Of a stretch of 38,526 nucleotides of DNA, positions 15,910-24,312 are shown piece by piece. Position 1 is the first letter of the stretch. Each line of letters starts with the position of its first letter. The notes under the pieces were generated by a model. The model saw nothing but the letters and a program-made list of their open reading frames with translations, had not been told where the DNA came from and did no database searches. The position numbers and the translations under genes were made by a program. This DNA comes from Candidatus Aminicenantota bacterium (GTDB lineage Bacteria > Acidobacteriota > Aminicenantia > Aminicenantales > UBA4085), in NCBI GenBank assembly GCA_026393865.1, contig JAPKZI010000180.1, positions 1 through 38,526 of the forward strand, read 5' to 3'.

Positions 15910-15928
15910 TCTCGGGAGGACTAAGGCT

Positions 15929-16372
15929 ATGAACAAGACACAGGCGAAGCCGATCAAGATCCTCTTCGTCTGTCTGGCCAATCTCTGCCGCAGCCCGATG
16001 GCGGAGGCCATCGCCCGGGTCGCTTACGGCGGGATGATCCAGGCCGACAGCGCCGGGATCGCGCCCGGGACGGGCCCCATCTTCCCCGAGACCGCTTTGA
16101 TCCTCAGCGAATTCTACGGGGTCAATTTATCCGGTCATAGGCCCCGGCACATCCTCGAGTTCCCTCTGGCGAACTACGATTACATCATCGCCATGGATTC
16201 TCTTGTCTTCATGCGGCTGAGCGAGATGAAAGAGATCCCCAAGGACAAGCTCTTCGGCTGGGAGGTCCCGGACCCCTGCGGCCTGGGGATCGAGGTCTAC
16301 GAACGGACGGCCCTTCAGATCGAGGACGACCTGGAGAAGTTCGTCCAGAAGATCGACGAGGAACATGTTTGA
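15929..16372 (+). CDS. Low-molecular-weight protein-tyrosine phosphatase family protein
   Basis: 147 residues from the ATG at 15929, chosen for the Shine-Dalgarno GGGAGGA and the promoter just upstream; the frame extends further left without an equally good start. The P-loop C15-LANLC-R21-S is the C(X)5R(S) active site. The general acid Asp is in VPDPCG, near residue 114. The family removes phosphate from tyrosine, or sometimes arginine, and also includes arsenate reductase relatives. No arsenic resistance neighbours are present, so a phosphatase role is preferred. The stop is followed after 17 bases by the class V aminotransferase, so the two are probably co-transcribed. Confidence 0.85.
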   Translation: MNKTQAKPIKILFVCLANLCRSPMAEAIARVAYGGMIQADSAGIAPGTGPIFPETALILSEFYGVNLSGHRPRHILEFPLANYDYIIAMDSLVFMRLSEMKEIPKDKLFGWEVPDPCGLGIEVYERTALQIEDDLEKFVQKIDEEHV

Positions 16373-16389
16373 ATCCTCAGGAGTCCATC

Positions 16390-17652
16390 ATGACCCTTGA
16401 CCCGGCCAAGATCCGGCACCAATTTCCCGCCCTTCACGCGGGAGCCCTTTTCCTCGACAATCCCGGCGGGACCCAGGCCGTCAAGAACTGCCTGGACCGC
16501 ATCCTGGAATACCTGATCGACCACAACTCCAACCATGAAGGCGCGTTCAAGACGAGCCGCGAATCGGACGCCCTCATCCTCAAGGCGCGGACGGCCATGG
16601 CCGAGTTCCTCAACGCCGCCCGCCCCGAAGAGATCATCTTCGGCCAGAACATGACCAGCCTGACGTTCCACCTGAGCCGCTCGCTAGCCCGCCGCTTTCA
16701 GCCCGGGGACGAGATCGTCGTCACCCGCCTCGACCACGATGCCAATATCTCCCCTTGGCTTCTGATCGCCCAGGACCGGGGGCTGAAGGTCAACTGGGTC
16801 GAGTTCCGGCCCGAGGACGGCACGCTCGACATGGACAGCCTCAGGGCGGCGCTTGAGAAGCGCCCCAAACTCGTCGCCGTGGGCTACGCTTCGAACGCGC
16901 TGGGCACGATCAATCCCGTCGCCGAGATCACGACGCTCGCCCATCAGGCCGGCGCCCTCGTCTTTATCGACGCCGTCCATTTCGCGCCGCACGGCCCGAT
17001 CGACGTCCGGGCCTTGGGTTGCGATTTCCTCGTCTGCTCCGCCTACAAGTTCTTCGGCCCTCACCTCGGCATCCTCTACGGCCGCTTTGACCTGCTCGAC
17101 GAGCTTTTCGCCTACAAGGTCCGCCCCGCCCACGACTCATTGCCCGGCAAATTCGAGACGGGAACTCAGAACCACGAGGCGATCGCCGGATTGCTCGGAA
17201 CGCTCGAGTATCTCGAATGGGTCGGCCGGCAGTTCGGGAAGGATCATCTCGCCGAATTCGACCAGATCTTCAAAGGCCGCGCCCTCCACCTGAAGCAAGC
17301 CATGGCGACCATCCGCGCCTACGAGGCTAACCTCAGCAAAGCCTTGTTCAAGATTCTTCGCGAGACTCCGGGAATCACGATTTATGGGCTGACCGACGAA
17401 AATAGGTTCGCCGCCCGCGTTCCCACCTTTTCATTCCGCCTCAAGGGAATCACCCCGCGCCAGGTCTCGGAGAAATTGGACATCGAAGGCATTTACGTCT
17501 GGAACGGCAATTATTACGCCCTGGAAGTGACGAAGCGTCTGGGCCTCGAAGAGTCGGGCGGCATGGTCCGCGCCGGCGCCGTCCACTACAACACGCTCGA
17601 GGAGATCGAACGGTTCGGGAAGGCCCTGCACAAGCTCACGCACGCCTCATAG
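16390..17652 (+). CDS. Class V aminotransferase, cysteine desulfurase-like (VC1184-type)
   Basis: 420 residues from the ATG at 16390, which has AGGAG seven bases upstream; a TTG in frame at 16369 overlaps the phosphatase stop and is less likely. The fold-type I PLP enzyme shows FLDNPGGTQ, TRLDHDANISPWL, VFIDAVHFAPH with the PLP Asp, and the Schiff-base lysine in CSAYKFFGPHLG. These match the cysteine desulfurase-like subfamily named after Vibrio VC1184. The substrate is not known. No Fe-S assembly genes are nearby. A link to selenium metabolism is tempting because related selenocysteine lyases exist, but nothing here proves it. Confidence 0.85.
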   Translation: MTLDPAKIRHQFPALHAGALFLDNPGGTQAVKNCLDRILEYLIDHNSNHEGAFKTSRESDALILKARTAMAEFLNAARPEEIIFGQNMTSLTFHLSRSLARRFQPGDEIVVTRLDHDANISPWLLIAQDRGLKVNWVEFRPEDGTLDMDSLRAALEKRPKLVAVGYASNALGTINPVAEITTLAHQAGALVFIDAVHFAPHGPIDVRALGCDFLVCSAYKFFGPHLGILYGRFDLLDELFAYKVRPAHDSLPGKFETGTQNHEAIAGLLGTLEYLEWVGRQFGKDHLAEFDQIFKGRALHLKQAMATIRAYEANLSKALFKILRETPGITIYGLTDENRFAARVPTFSFRLKGITPRQVSEKLDIEGIYVWNGNYYALEVTKRLGLEESGGMVRAGAVHYNTLEEIERFGKALHKLTHAS

Positions 17653-17717
17653 CGATTTGAACGCCCGCTTTCCATTCTCACTGTTTTGGCTAAAATGGAG
17701 TCCAGAGGGAATTTCTC

Positions 17718-19805
17718 ATGACGCAAAAAATCTCCACAAGATTTGTCGTTTTGTCGGCGATACTTATTCTTTTTAACATCATCTCATATTCAGCGAGCCC
17801 CGCTCCCCAATTCAAGAGGATCCTCTACGGCGCGTCCTATTACCTGGAATACATGCCCTATGAGCGGCTCGAACAGGACGTCCGGCTGATGGAGAAGGCG
17901 GGGATCTCGTTCGTCCGCGTCGGCGAATCGACTTGGGGGGTCATGGAGCCCGAGGAGGGCAAATTTGATTTCTCCTGGCTCGAGCGCGTCCTCGACCGGC
18001 TCGATAAAGCCAGGATCAAGGTCATCCTTGGTACGCCGACCTATTCCATCCCGGCCTGGCTCTTTAAAAAGCATCCCGAGATCCAGGTCAAACAGATCAA
18101 TCAGAATCGCTATTCCTACGGCCTGCGCCAGATGACCGACCTGACCCATCCGACCTACCGCTTTTATGCCGAGCGCGTCATCCGCAAGCTCGTCGCCCGC
18201 TTCCGGAACCATCCCGCGGTCATCGGCTATCAGCTCGACAACGAAACGCATCCGTCCGGGACGGCGGACAAGCCCGTTCAACGGATGTTCCGCGAGGAGC
18301 TGAAGAAGAAATTCGGGACGGCCGAGGCGCTCAACAAAGCCTGGGGATTGAACTACTGGGGGCAGAACATCCGCGGCTTCGACGAATTGCCGCCGCGCGA
18401 CGGCATCCTCAATCCCGGCTACAAGCTCGAATGGGAGCGGTTCCAGCAGAAGATCGCCGCCGACTTTTTGGGATGGCAGGCGAAGATCGTCAACGAGCTG
18501 AAACGGCCCGACCAATTCGTCAGCCACGATTTTGCCGGAATCCCCGGCGATGTCGACCCGTTCGAGATCGCCAAAGCCCTCGACGTCCCGTCGATCAACA
18601 TCTACCACGGCATGCAGGACCAACTGACGGGTTACGAGATCGCCCTGATGGGCGACTTCGCCCGCTCGCTCAAGGGCGGCGGCTATCTCGTCACGGAGAC
18701 TAACGCCCAGACCATCGGCTGGAGCTCGGACGCCCAGTTCCCGCCCTACGACGGACAATTGCGCTTATGCGCGTTCGCCAATATCGGCAGCGGAGCCGAG
18801 CTCGTCGCCTACTGGCATTGGCACTCACTCCATTACGGGCAGGAGACCTATTGGAAAGGCGTGCTCGCCCACGACCTAGAGCCGAACCGCGTTTACGCCG
18901 AGGTAAGCCGCATCGCCCAGGACCTGAAAAAAGCGGGACCCGAGCTCGCCGGCCTGAAGAAAAAGAACAAGGCCGCCGTCCTCTACAGCCTGGACTCGAA
19001 CAACGGCCTCACCTTCATGCCGTTCGATAAGACCGTCAATTATTGGACCGTCCTGAATCAATTTTACAAAATGCTGTATAAGTTAAATGTCGAGGCGGAT
19101 TTCATTTTTCCCCAGAATCCCCATTTTGAGGATTACAGCCTGATCATCGTCCCGACGCTCTATATCGCGAGCGATGATCTTCTCGGCCGCCTGGCGGCGT
19201 ATGTCAAGAACGGAGGGCATGTCCTGATGTCGTTCAAGAGCGGGTTCTGCAACGAGAATTCGACCGTGCGCTGGAGCCTGGCCCCGGGACCGCTGCGTGA
19301 AGCCGCCGGCTTCTATTATCAGGAGTTCTCGAACCTGACGAAGCCCTTGGCCTTGCGAGGCGATCCGTACAAAGCGGGCGCCGAGAACAAAGCCTCCGTT
19401 TGGGCCGAATTCCTCATTCCGGAAAAAGCGAAACCACTCGCTTATTACGATCACCCCTTCTTCGGGAAATATCCGGCTGCCACCAGAAACGCCTTCGGCC
19501 AAGGCACTCTGACCTATGAAGGCACTTATTTATCTGATACGCTCCAGGAAAAGATCATGTTCGAGACGCTCAAGCTCGCCGGGATATCTCTCGCGGACAG
19601 CTCCCTCCCCGCCGCAGTCAAAACCAAGCACGCCGCCGCCGCGGACGGAAAACCGCTCCATTTTTATTACAATTTCTCGGACAAGAGACAGACGTTCGTT
19701 TATTACTCCGAAAGCGGCGTCGATATTCTCACCGGCCGGGCCATCGGCCAGAATCAAAAGATCGACCTGGCCCATTGGAATCTATTGATAGTCAAAGTAA
19801 AATAG
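17718..19805 (+). CDS. GH42 beta-galactosidase family glycoside hydrolase, exported
   Basis: 695 residues. An N-terminal hydrophobic segment (about 9-26) predicts export. The GH42 TIM barrel follows: LYGASYYLEYMPYERLEQD, FVRVGESTWGVMEPEEGKFDF, and the acid/base Glu176 in GYQLDNE. The likely nucleophile is Glu327 in YLVTETNAQT. Residues about 400-600 form the trimerisation-type domain, with AAYVKNGGHVLMSFKSGF. The C-terminus is a beta domain. The enzyme should cleave beta-galactosides or related glycosides. A TAAAAT box upstream (about 17690) is a possible -10. The sensor gene at 19815 starts nine bases after the stop and may be co-transcribed. Confidence 0.9.
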   Translation: MTQKISTRFVVLSAILILFNIISYSASPAPQFKRILYGASYYLEYMPYERLEQDVRLMEKAGISFVRVGESTWGVMEPEEGKFDFSWLERVLDRLDKARIKVILGTPTYSIPAWLFKKHPEIQVKQINQNRYSYGLRQMTDLTHPTYRFYAERVIRKLVARFRNHPAVIGYQLDNETHPSGTADKPVQRMFREELKKKFGTAEALNKAWGLNYWGQNIRGFDELPPRDGILNPGYKLEWERFQQKIAADFLGWQAKIVNELKRPDQFVSHDFAGIPGDVDPFEIAKALDVPSINIYHGMQDQLTGYEIALMGDFARSLKGGGYLVTETNAQTIGWSSDAQFPPYDGQLRLCAFANIGSGAELVAYWHWHSLHYGQETYWKGVLAHDLEPNRVYAEVSRIAQDLKKAGPELAGLKKKNKAAVLYSLDSNNGLTFMPFDKTVNYWTVLNQFYKMLYKLNVEADFIFPQNPHFEDYSLIIVPTLYIASDDLLGRLAAYVKNGGHVLMSFKSGFCNENSTVRWSLAPGPLREAAGFYYQEFSNLTKPLALRGDPYKAGAENKASVWAEFLIPEKAKPLAYYDHPFFGKYPAATRNAFGQGTLTYEGTYLSDTLQEKIMFETLKLAGISLADSSLPAAVKTKHAAAADGKPLHFYYNFSDKRQTFVYYSESGVDILTGRAIGQNQKIDLAHWNLLIVKVK

Positions 19806-19814
19806 CATCGAAGA

Positions 19815-20858
19815 ATGAAAAAGCCCATTTTTTTGAAGGTGTTCGGCGGCTACGTCGTCATCATCCTGGCTTTCAGCGTGCTGATCGTCCTCCTCTCTTT
19901 CGCCCAGATCCGCCGCCATTATGAGGGAACGCTGGCTCAGGAGCTGGAATACCAGGGCCGGGCCTTGAACGTCAACGTCTTTCCGATGATCGAGAGCGGG
20001 GACACGAAGGGCCTGGACGCCTTTCTCAAAAAGATCGGCAAGGACATTCATGCCCGCGTCACAGTGATCGATCCTCAGGGTCTCGTCCTGGCCGACACGG
20101 AGAAAGATCCGGCCCAAATGGAGAACCACCGCTATCGGCCGGAGGTGGCCGAGGCGCTGGAAGGAAAGACCGGCAAATCCCTCCGCTACAGCATCACTGC
20201 CGAAGAAAAAATGCTCTATGTCGGCCTGCCCATTGAAAAAGACGGCCGTGTTCTCGGCGTTCTGCGGATGAGCCTGTTCATGAAGAATATCGATGTCCTG
20301 CTCCACAGCCTTACCATGACCATCGGACGGGCCGTTCTCATCACAGCCTTCGGCGCGCTGCTTTTAGCCCTGTTGTTCTCGCTCCACTTCACCCGGCCCA
20401 TCCGCAAATTGACCGGGGCCGCCCGCCAGGTCGCCGGGGGGAATTTCCAGACCCGCGTCACGATCCTGAACAAGGACGAATTCAAAGAGCTGGGCAGCGC
20501 GTTCAACTCAATGACGGTCCAGGTTCATCAGCTTTTTAAGGAGGTCTCCCGGCAAAAGGAAGAGCTGGCCCAAGTGATCGCTTCGATCCGGGAAGGGCTC
20601 GTCGTCATGGACAAGGACGGCAAGATCACCATGGCCAACGCCGGCTTTAAGGACCTGATCGGGGAGAAAAAACCGGAGGGCAAGTTCCACTGGGAGGTCA
20701 TCCGGAGACCCAAGATCCAGGAATTCATCGAACGGGCGAGGACGGGCGGAGGTCTCGTCACCGAAGAGGTCCGTTTCGATGATCGTCACTTCCTCTGCAC
20801 GGCCGGCAGCCTCGGGCCTCAGGGAGGCCTCATCATCACCTTCCACGATTTATCATAG
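19815..20858 (+). CDS. Membrane sensor with HAMP and PAS domains, lacking the histidine kinase core
   Basis: 347 residues: transmembrane helix (about 10-30), extracytoplasmic sensor (about 31-165), second helix (about 168-190), HAMP domain (about 191-243, with FTRPIRKLTGAARQVAGGNF) and PAS domain (about 255-347, with IREGLVVMDKDGKITMANAGF). It ends GLIITFHDLS. In PhoR-type kinases this position is followed directly by the HisKA helix and the ATPase domain. Here a TAG comes three bases before a 15-bp-arm palindrome, and a convergent gene follows. It is therefore a truncated kinase or an independent sensor subunit. No response regulator is adjacent. Coupling to GH42 suggests a former carbohydrate response role. 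Confidence 0.8.
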   Translation: MKKPIFLKVFGGYVVIILAFSVLIVLLSFAQIRRHYEGTLAQELEYQGRALNVNVFPMIESGDTKGLDAFLKKIGKDIHARVTVIDPQGLVLADTEKDPAQMENHRYRPEVAEALEGKTGKSLRYSITAEEKMLYVGLPIEKDGRVLGVLRMSLFMKNIDVLLHSLTMTIGRAVLITAFGALLLALLFSLHFTRPIRKLTGAARQVAGGNFQTRVTILNKDEFKELGSAFNSMTVQVHQLFKEVSRQKEELAQVIASIREGLVVMDKDGKITMANAGFKDLIGEKKPEGKFHWEVIRRPKIQEFIERARTGGGLVTEEVRFDDRHFLCTAGSLGPQGGLIITFHDLS

Positions 20859-20861
20859 GAC

Positions 20862-20914
20862 GGGGTCGCGTCTACAATCGGCCGGAAAAAATTGAAAAAT
20901 GTAGACGCGACCCC
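20862..20914. repeat. GGGGTCGCGTCTACA palindrome with U-run, possible terminator
   Basis: Perfect 15-base arms at 20862-20876 and 20900-20914 with a 23-base loop. The right arm is followed by ATTTTT on the plus strand, so it may end transcription of the truncated sensor. It belongs to the GGGGTCGCGTCT subfamily also seen at 30262 and 33474. Confidence 0.85.
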
Positions 20915-20924
20915 ATTTTTGCTC

Positions 20925-22151
20925 TTATTTTTTCAGCGCGGACTTGATCTCTTCGATCCCGACGCCCAGCACCTGCTTGGCGATCTCGTCCAGCGCTTTT
21001 TCCTCGCCTTGAAAATGCATGGTCGTGTGGACATGGCTCAGCGTATCTCCCGGCTTGAGAGAGGCCGCGGGGGACGACGACTCCAGTTCGTAGAACGGCC
21101 CGAGCGGTTTAGCGCCTGGCGCGGCCGGCCCGTCGTTGTAGCTGTTGACGACGTCGCCTCCGAACGGGTTCTTCTGGATCTCCCACATTGAATTCACGTA
21201 ATCCGTCGCGCCCTCGGGAATCGTCAGATGGACGATGGTCAGCACGCGGCTGGCCGCGTCGTAGCTTCCGGCGAACGGCTTGACCCGCTTCGGCGAGATG
21301 CCGATCTTGCTCCGGTATTTGCCGTCGCCGCTGAAGAAGAGGACGCCGTCCTTAGCGACCAGGCGGTCCGCCGGGACCTTGCCGAAATACGTATCGTTGA
21401 CGACCGCGCCGAGATCGGCTTCGGGACCGGCCTTGAACGGGACGACGATGGTCGTCTCGGGTGAGGGGTTGAACATGCCGAGGATCCAGATCGAGAGGAG
21501 GCCGGTCTCCTTCGTCCAAGCCTTCGGGCCGGTATTCGTGATTTTGTTGTCGGACTGACAGGCGACGGTCTTCACGGCGGGAGGAACGGCGATGCCGAGG
21601 GCGAGGACCTGTTTCGGCGACAGCAGGCGCACTTCGCGGTTCAGCTCCAGATCGAATTCCGTCCCGGAATAATTCACCAGGCGCATCGCTTTCTTGAGGT
21701 GAATGCGGCTTTTGTCCTGGACGGCGACGTCATAACCGCCCTCGTTGATCGGCGGCGGCGTGAACCAATAGTCGAGGTTGAACGGCGCGTCCTTCTTGAA
21801 GAAGATCGAAAACTGCCCTCCCTCCGGACCGAGCCAGAAGCGGTCCTCGCCGCCGAAGGCGTTCATGTGGATGTTGTTCTGCTTCGAGGCGAGCAGTTCT
21901 CTGTTGATCCAGCCGAAGCTCGTTCCGACGTCGCCGCCGGCCGTGCTCGTCATGACCCGCCCCTGGAGGTCCGGGTTGACGGCCACCTGGGCCTGCCCGC
22001 TTTCATCCGACAAGACCACGACCTGGGTGTGCTGTTTTAAGAAGGCGACATCGTCCTTGAACATGATCCCTTTCACTTCCTCTTTGGCCATTTTTGCGCA
22101 CCCGGCCAGGACGGCCAGGGCGATGATGAGAATCCACGTTGAATTTTTCAT
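20925..22151 (-). CDS. DUF6786-like lipoprotein
   Basis: 408 residues from the ATG at 22149-22151, which overlaps the upstream gene's TGA as ATGA; longer open frame upstream is inside that gene. The signal peptide ends in the lipobox LAGC, so the mature protein should be a lipoprotein. Motifs such as NPDLQGRVMTSTAGG, SFGWINRELL, GGEDRFWLGPEGGQFSIFF and NSYNDGP match the DUF6786 family, whose beta-rich fold resembles galactose-mutarotase-type carbohydrate proteins. Its exact activity is unknown. Coupling to the glutaminase-like gene suggests both act on the same extracellular substrate. Its 3' end converges on the truncated sensor across a palindrome. Confidence 0.75.
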   Translation of the reverse strand: MKNSTWILIIALAVLAGCAKMAKEEVKGIMFKDDVAFLKQHTQVVVLSDESGQAQVAVNPDLQGRVMTSTAGGDVGTSFGWINRELLASKQNNIHMNAFGGEDRFWLGPEGGQFSIFFKKDAPFNLDYWFTPPPINEGGYDVAVQDKSRIHLKKAMRLVNYSGTEFDLELNREVRLLSPKQVLALGIAVPPAVKTVACQSDNKITNTGPKAWTKETGLLSIWILGMFNPSPETTIVVPFKAGPEADLGAVVNDTYFGKVPADRLVAKDGVLFFSGDGKYRSKIGISPKRVKPFAGSYDAASRVLTIVHLTIPEGATDYVNSMWEIQKNPFGGDVVNSYNDGPAAPGAKPLGPFYELESSSPAASLKPGDTLSHVHTTMHFQGEEKALDEIAKQVLGVGIEEIKSALKK

Positions 22152-24241
22152 CGTTTCTCCTTGCCTCCCCACTTCTTTACCAGCGCCGGGTCGGCCAGCA
22201 TTTTGATCAGTACGCCCCCGACGACCGGCCGCGCCTGGAATCCCGCTTGCTTGCCCGAATCGGTCCAGTACCAATCCGTGAGCGGAACCCGGGTCGGCGT
22301 TTTATTGAGCCATTCGAAGACCGGGTCGATGAGCGCCGCGAAATCGCCGGCCGTTTCGGCCAGCGTCGCCGTCCACAGAACCCATACGAGCTTCGTGTAG
22401 GTCTTCCGGTTGTCCAGCGGAAGCCCGAAAGCCAACTGGCTCTTCTTGTAGAACGCCATCTCCTTGCGGGCCACGTCGGGCGGGAACAGATTAAATCCCA
22501 ATATCTTGTCCCAGACCAGGTTGTATTTCTGGCTCCATGTGCCGGGTTTGTCGAACGCCAGCTTATAATGATCGCCGTCGTCGGCCATCGTCACCCATTT
22601 CTTGGCGAAATCCTCAGATGTCTTTTTATAGAGCTGCGCCTCGGCTTTTTTGCCGGTCCTCTCGCACAGATACGCGTATCCCCGAAGCGCCAGAATCGCC
22701 TTGATCGAGAGGTTGGCGTTGTGGGCCAGGTGCCCGGCGAAATCGTCGGTGCAGAGCTGGTTCTCCGGGTCTAGTCCCTTATCCTTCAAATATTCCGCCC
22801 AGCGTTGGAGGAGCGGCCAATATTTCACGGCGTAATCCGTTTTGTTCTCGATCTTGACCAGCGCCGCCGTCATCAACAGCATGTTACCGCTCTCCTCGAC
22901 CGGCATCTGGTTCTCCTCGGTCTTCGCCCCTCCCCCGTAGACCTGGCCGTTGGCCTTGGGATAGGTCCCGAGGTCGTGCGGCGCGAACGGGAATTTCCAT
23001 TCCGCTCCCCGCGCGTATTCGAACACCGGCGTCATCAGGGCCCGCATGAGCTCCGTATTCATCAGCAGATACATGGGCGCCTCCGGATAGATGACGTCCA
23101 CGGTCGAAATACAGCCGTTGCTGAAATTCTCCTTGGGGAAGAAGAGCGGCGTTCCATCGATGTCGGCCGCCAGCTTGTGAGCGGCGATCGACTGGCGGTA
23201 AGCGAGCACGGCCAGGGCCGCGAATTTCTCGCCGCCGGCTTTGTTCATGTCGGCGAGGAGAGCCTCGTCGAAGGCGCGGCATCGCTGCGTCAGCGGCTCG
23301 TAATCCTTGGCCGCCGCGTCGAGCAGGTCGGCCGCTTCCCAACCGCCCTTCCGCCAGTAAGGCCTCAGCTTCCGGTAGAAATATTCGATGGAGAACTGGT
23401 CGTCGTAGGCCAGCATCAGCCACCGCGAGACCGGCTTGTCGCCGACCTGGCCCAGGTCGAAGGCGAAGGCCGCCATCGGATATCCCTCGGCCACCGCGCG
23501 CGGCATCCGCAAGTCGTCGCGCGCGGGCAGGCGGCCGTTCTGGATGAAGGCTGCCCGGCTTTCCCTGTCGGTAGCAAAGGCGCTTATCAATCCCGGTTGG
23601 TTCATCGCCGCGAGATAAAAGTAACCCCAGTCGATACGCAGGTCGTCTCCTTTTCTTTCAAGCACCGGTTGGTCCTTGGATCCGAAGGAAAGGGCCTGGA
23701 TGTCCCCGATCTGGAAGCGCGACCAGATGACCTTCTGGTCCGCGCTGTTGACGGCGATTTCGGCGCAAGCATCATAATAAAAGGACACGGCGTGAGGCTG
23801 ATTGTCGGCGGAGCGGACATCGAAAGTCACATAGGTCACCGGCCGGGACATGATGTCCAGGTCGTTGACCAGGAGCGGCGAAAGAAAGATCAGCGTCACC
23901 TCGACGCCGGCGCCCGAGAACGAATATACCGTCCGTGTCGGATAGACTCGGACCGCCGTCTGGGCCAGGGCCGGGACGCGGCGCCATTCGGGTCCCATGA
24001 TCCGGAAAGGCTTCCCGTCCACCATGACCATGGCCATCATCCCGTTGGGCTTGCCCGTCCAGTGCTTCGGCCATTCGTCGGTCAGCTTGTCGGCCATGGA
24101 CCAGATGCAGAAATAGGGGTCGTGGGTGACGAGCGGCACGGCCGGCGGCCTGACGGCGGGGGCAGTCTGCGCCCAAAGAGTTGAAGACGCGATGAAAGAA
24201 ACGGCCAGAAGGGAAAACAGGATCAACGCTCGGCGAGCCAT
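22148..24241 (-). CDS. Exported glutaminase-A-like protein (DUF4964/DUF5127/DUF4965/DUF1793)
   Basis: 697 residues with a signal peptide (about 1-25). The N-terminal PAVPLVTHDPYFCIWSMADKLTDEWPKHWTG marks the DUF4964 and DUF5127 modules (about 30-340). DUF4965 follows with AVLAYRQSIAAHKL and FSNGCISTVDVIYPEAPMYL (about 340-530). The end has DUF1793 with FAALIDPVFEWLNKTP. The family is named for fungal glutaminase A, but its alpha/alpha-barrel architecture resembles glycoside hydrolases. The bacterial substrate could be a glycan, so the name should not be over-read. It overlaps the lipoprotein start as ATGA. A 16-bp-arm palindrome lies just upstream. Confidence 0.82.
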   Translation of the reverse strand: MARRALILFSLLAVSFIASSTLWAQTAPAVRPPAVPLVTHDPYFCIWSMADKLTDEWPKHWTGKPNGMMAMVMVDGKPFRIMGPEWRRVPALAQTAVRVYPTRTVYSFSGAGVEVTLIFLSPLLVNDLDIMSRPVTYVTFDVRSADNQPHAVSFYYDACAEIAVNSADQKVIWSRFQIGDIQALSFGSKDQPVLERKGDDLRIDWGYFYLAAMNQPGLISAFATDRESRAAFIQNGRLPARDDLRMPRAVAEGYPMAAFAFDLGQVGDKPVSRWLMLAYDDQFSIEYFYRKLRPYWRKGGWEAADLLDAAAKDYEPLTQRCRAFDEALLADMNKAGGEKFAALAVLAYRQSIAAHKLAADIDGTPLFFPKENFSNGCISTVDVIYPEAPMYLLMNTELMRALMTPVFEYARGAEWKFPFAPHDLGTYPKANGQVYGGGAKTEENQMPVEESGNMLLMTAALVKIENKTDYAVKYWPLLQRWAEYLKDKGLDPENQLCTDDFAGHLAHNANLSIKAILALRGYAYLCERTGKKAEAQLYKKTSEDFAKKWVTMADDGDHYKLAFDKPGTWSQKYNLVWDKILGFNLFPPDVARKEMAFYKKSQLAFGLPLDNRKTYTKLVWVLWTATLAETAGDFAALIDPVFEWLNKTPTRVPLTDWYWTDSGKQAGFQARPVVGGVLIKMLADPALVKKWGGKEKR

Positions 24242-24259
24242 GCGGTCCTCCTTGAATTC

Positions 24260-24301
24260 GGGGACACATCACTTTTTCTCCGAAGAAAGTGATGTGTCCC
24301 C
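24260..24301. repeat. GGGGACACATCACTTT palindrome
   Basis: Perfect 16-base arms at 24260-24275 and 24286-24301 with a 10-base loop. It lies between two minus-strand genes, upstream of the glutaminase-like gene and downstream of the phosphate transporter. It belongs to the GGGGACAC subfamily. Confidence 0.85.
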
Positions 24302-24312
24302 GTCTTTATCCC

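Noticed and set aside
15929-16372. Arsenate reductase
   Set aside because: The fold is shared with ArsC of the phosphatase type, but there is no arsR, acr3 or arsB neighbour and the DP loop and C(X)5R motif suit a phosphatase.
22805-24184. Long plus-strand open frame of about 459 codons
   Set aside because: Antisense to the glutaminase-like gene. The Arg/Gly/His-rich translation has no family motif.
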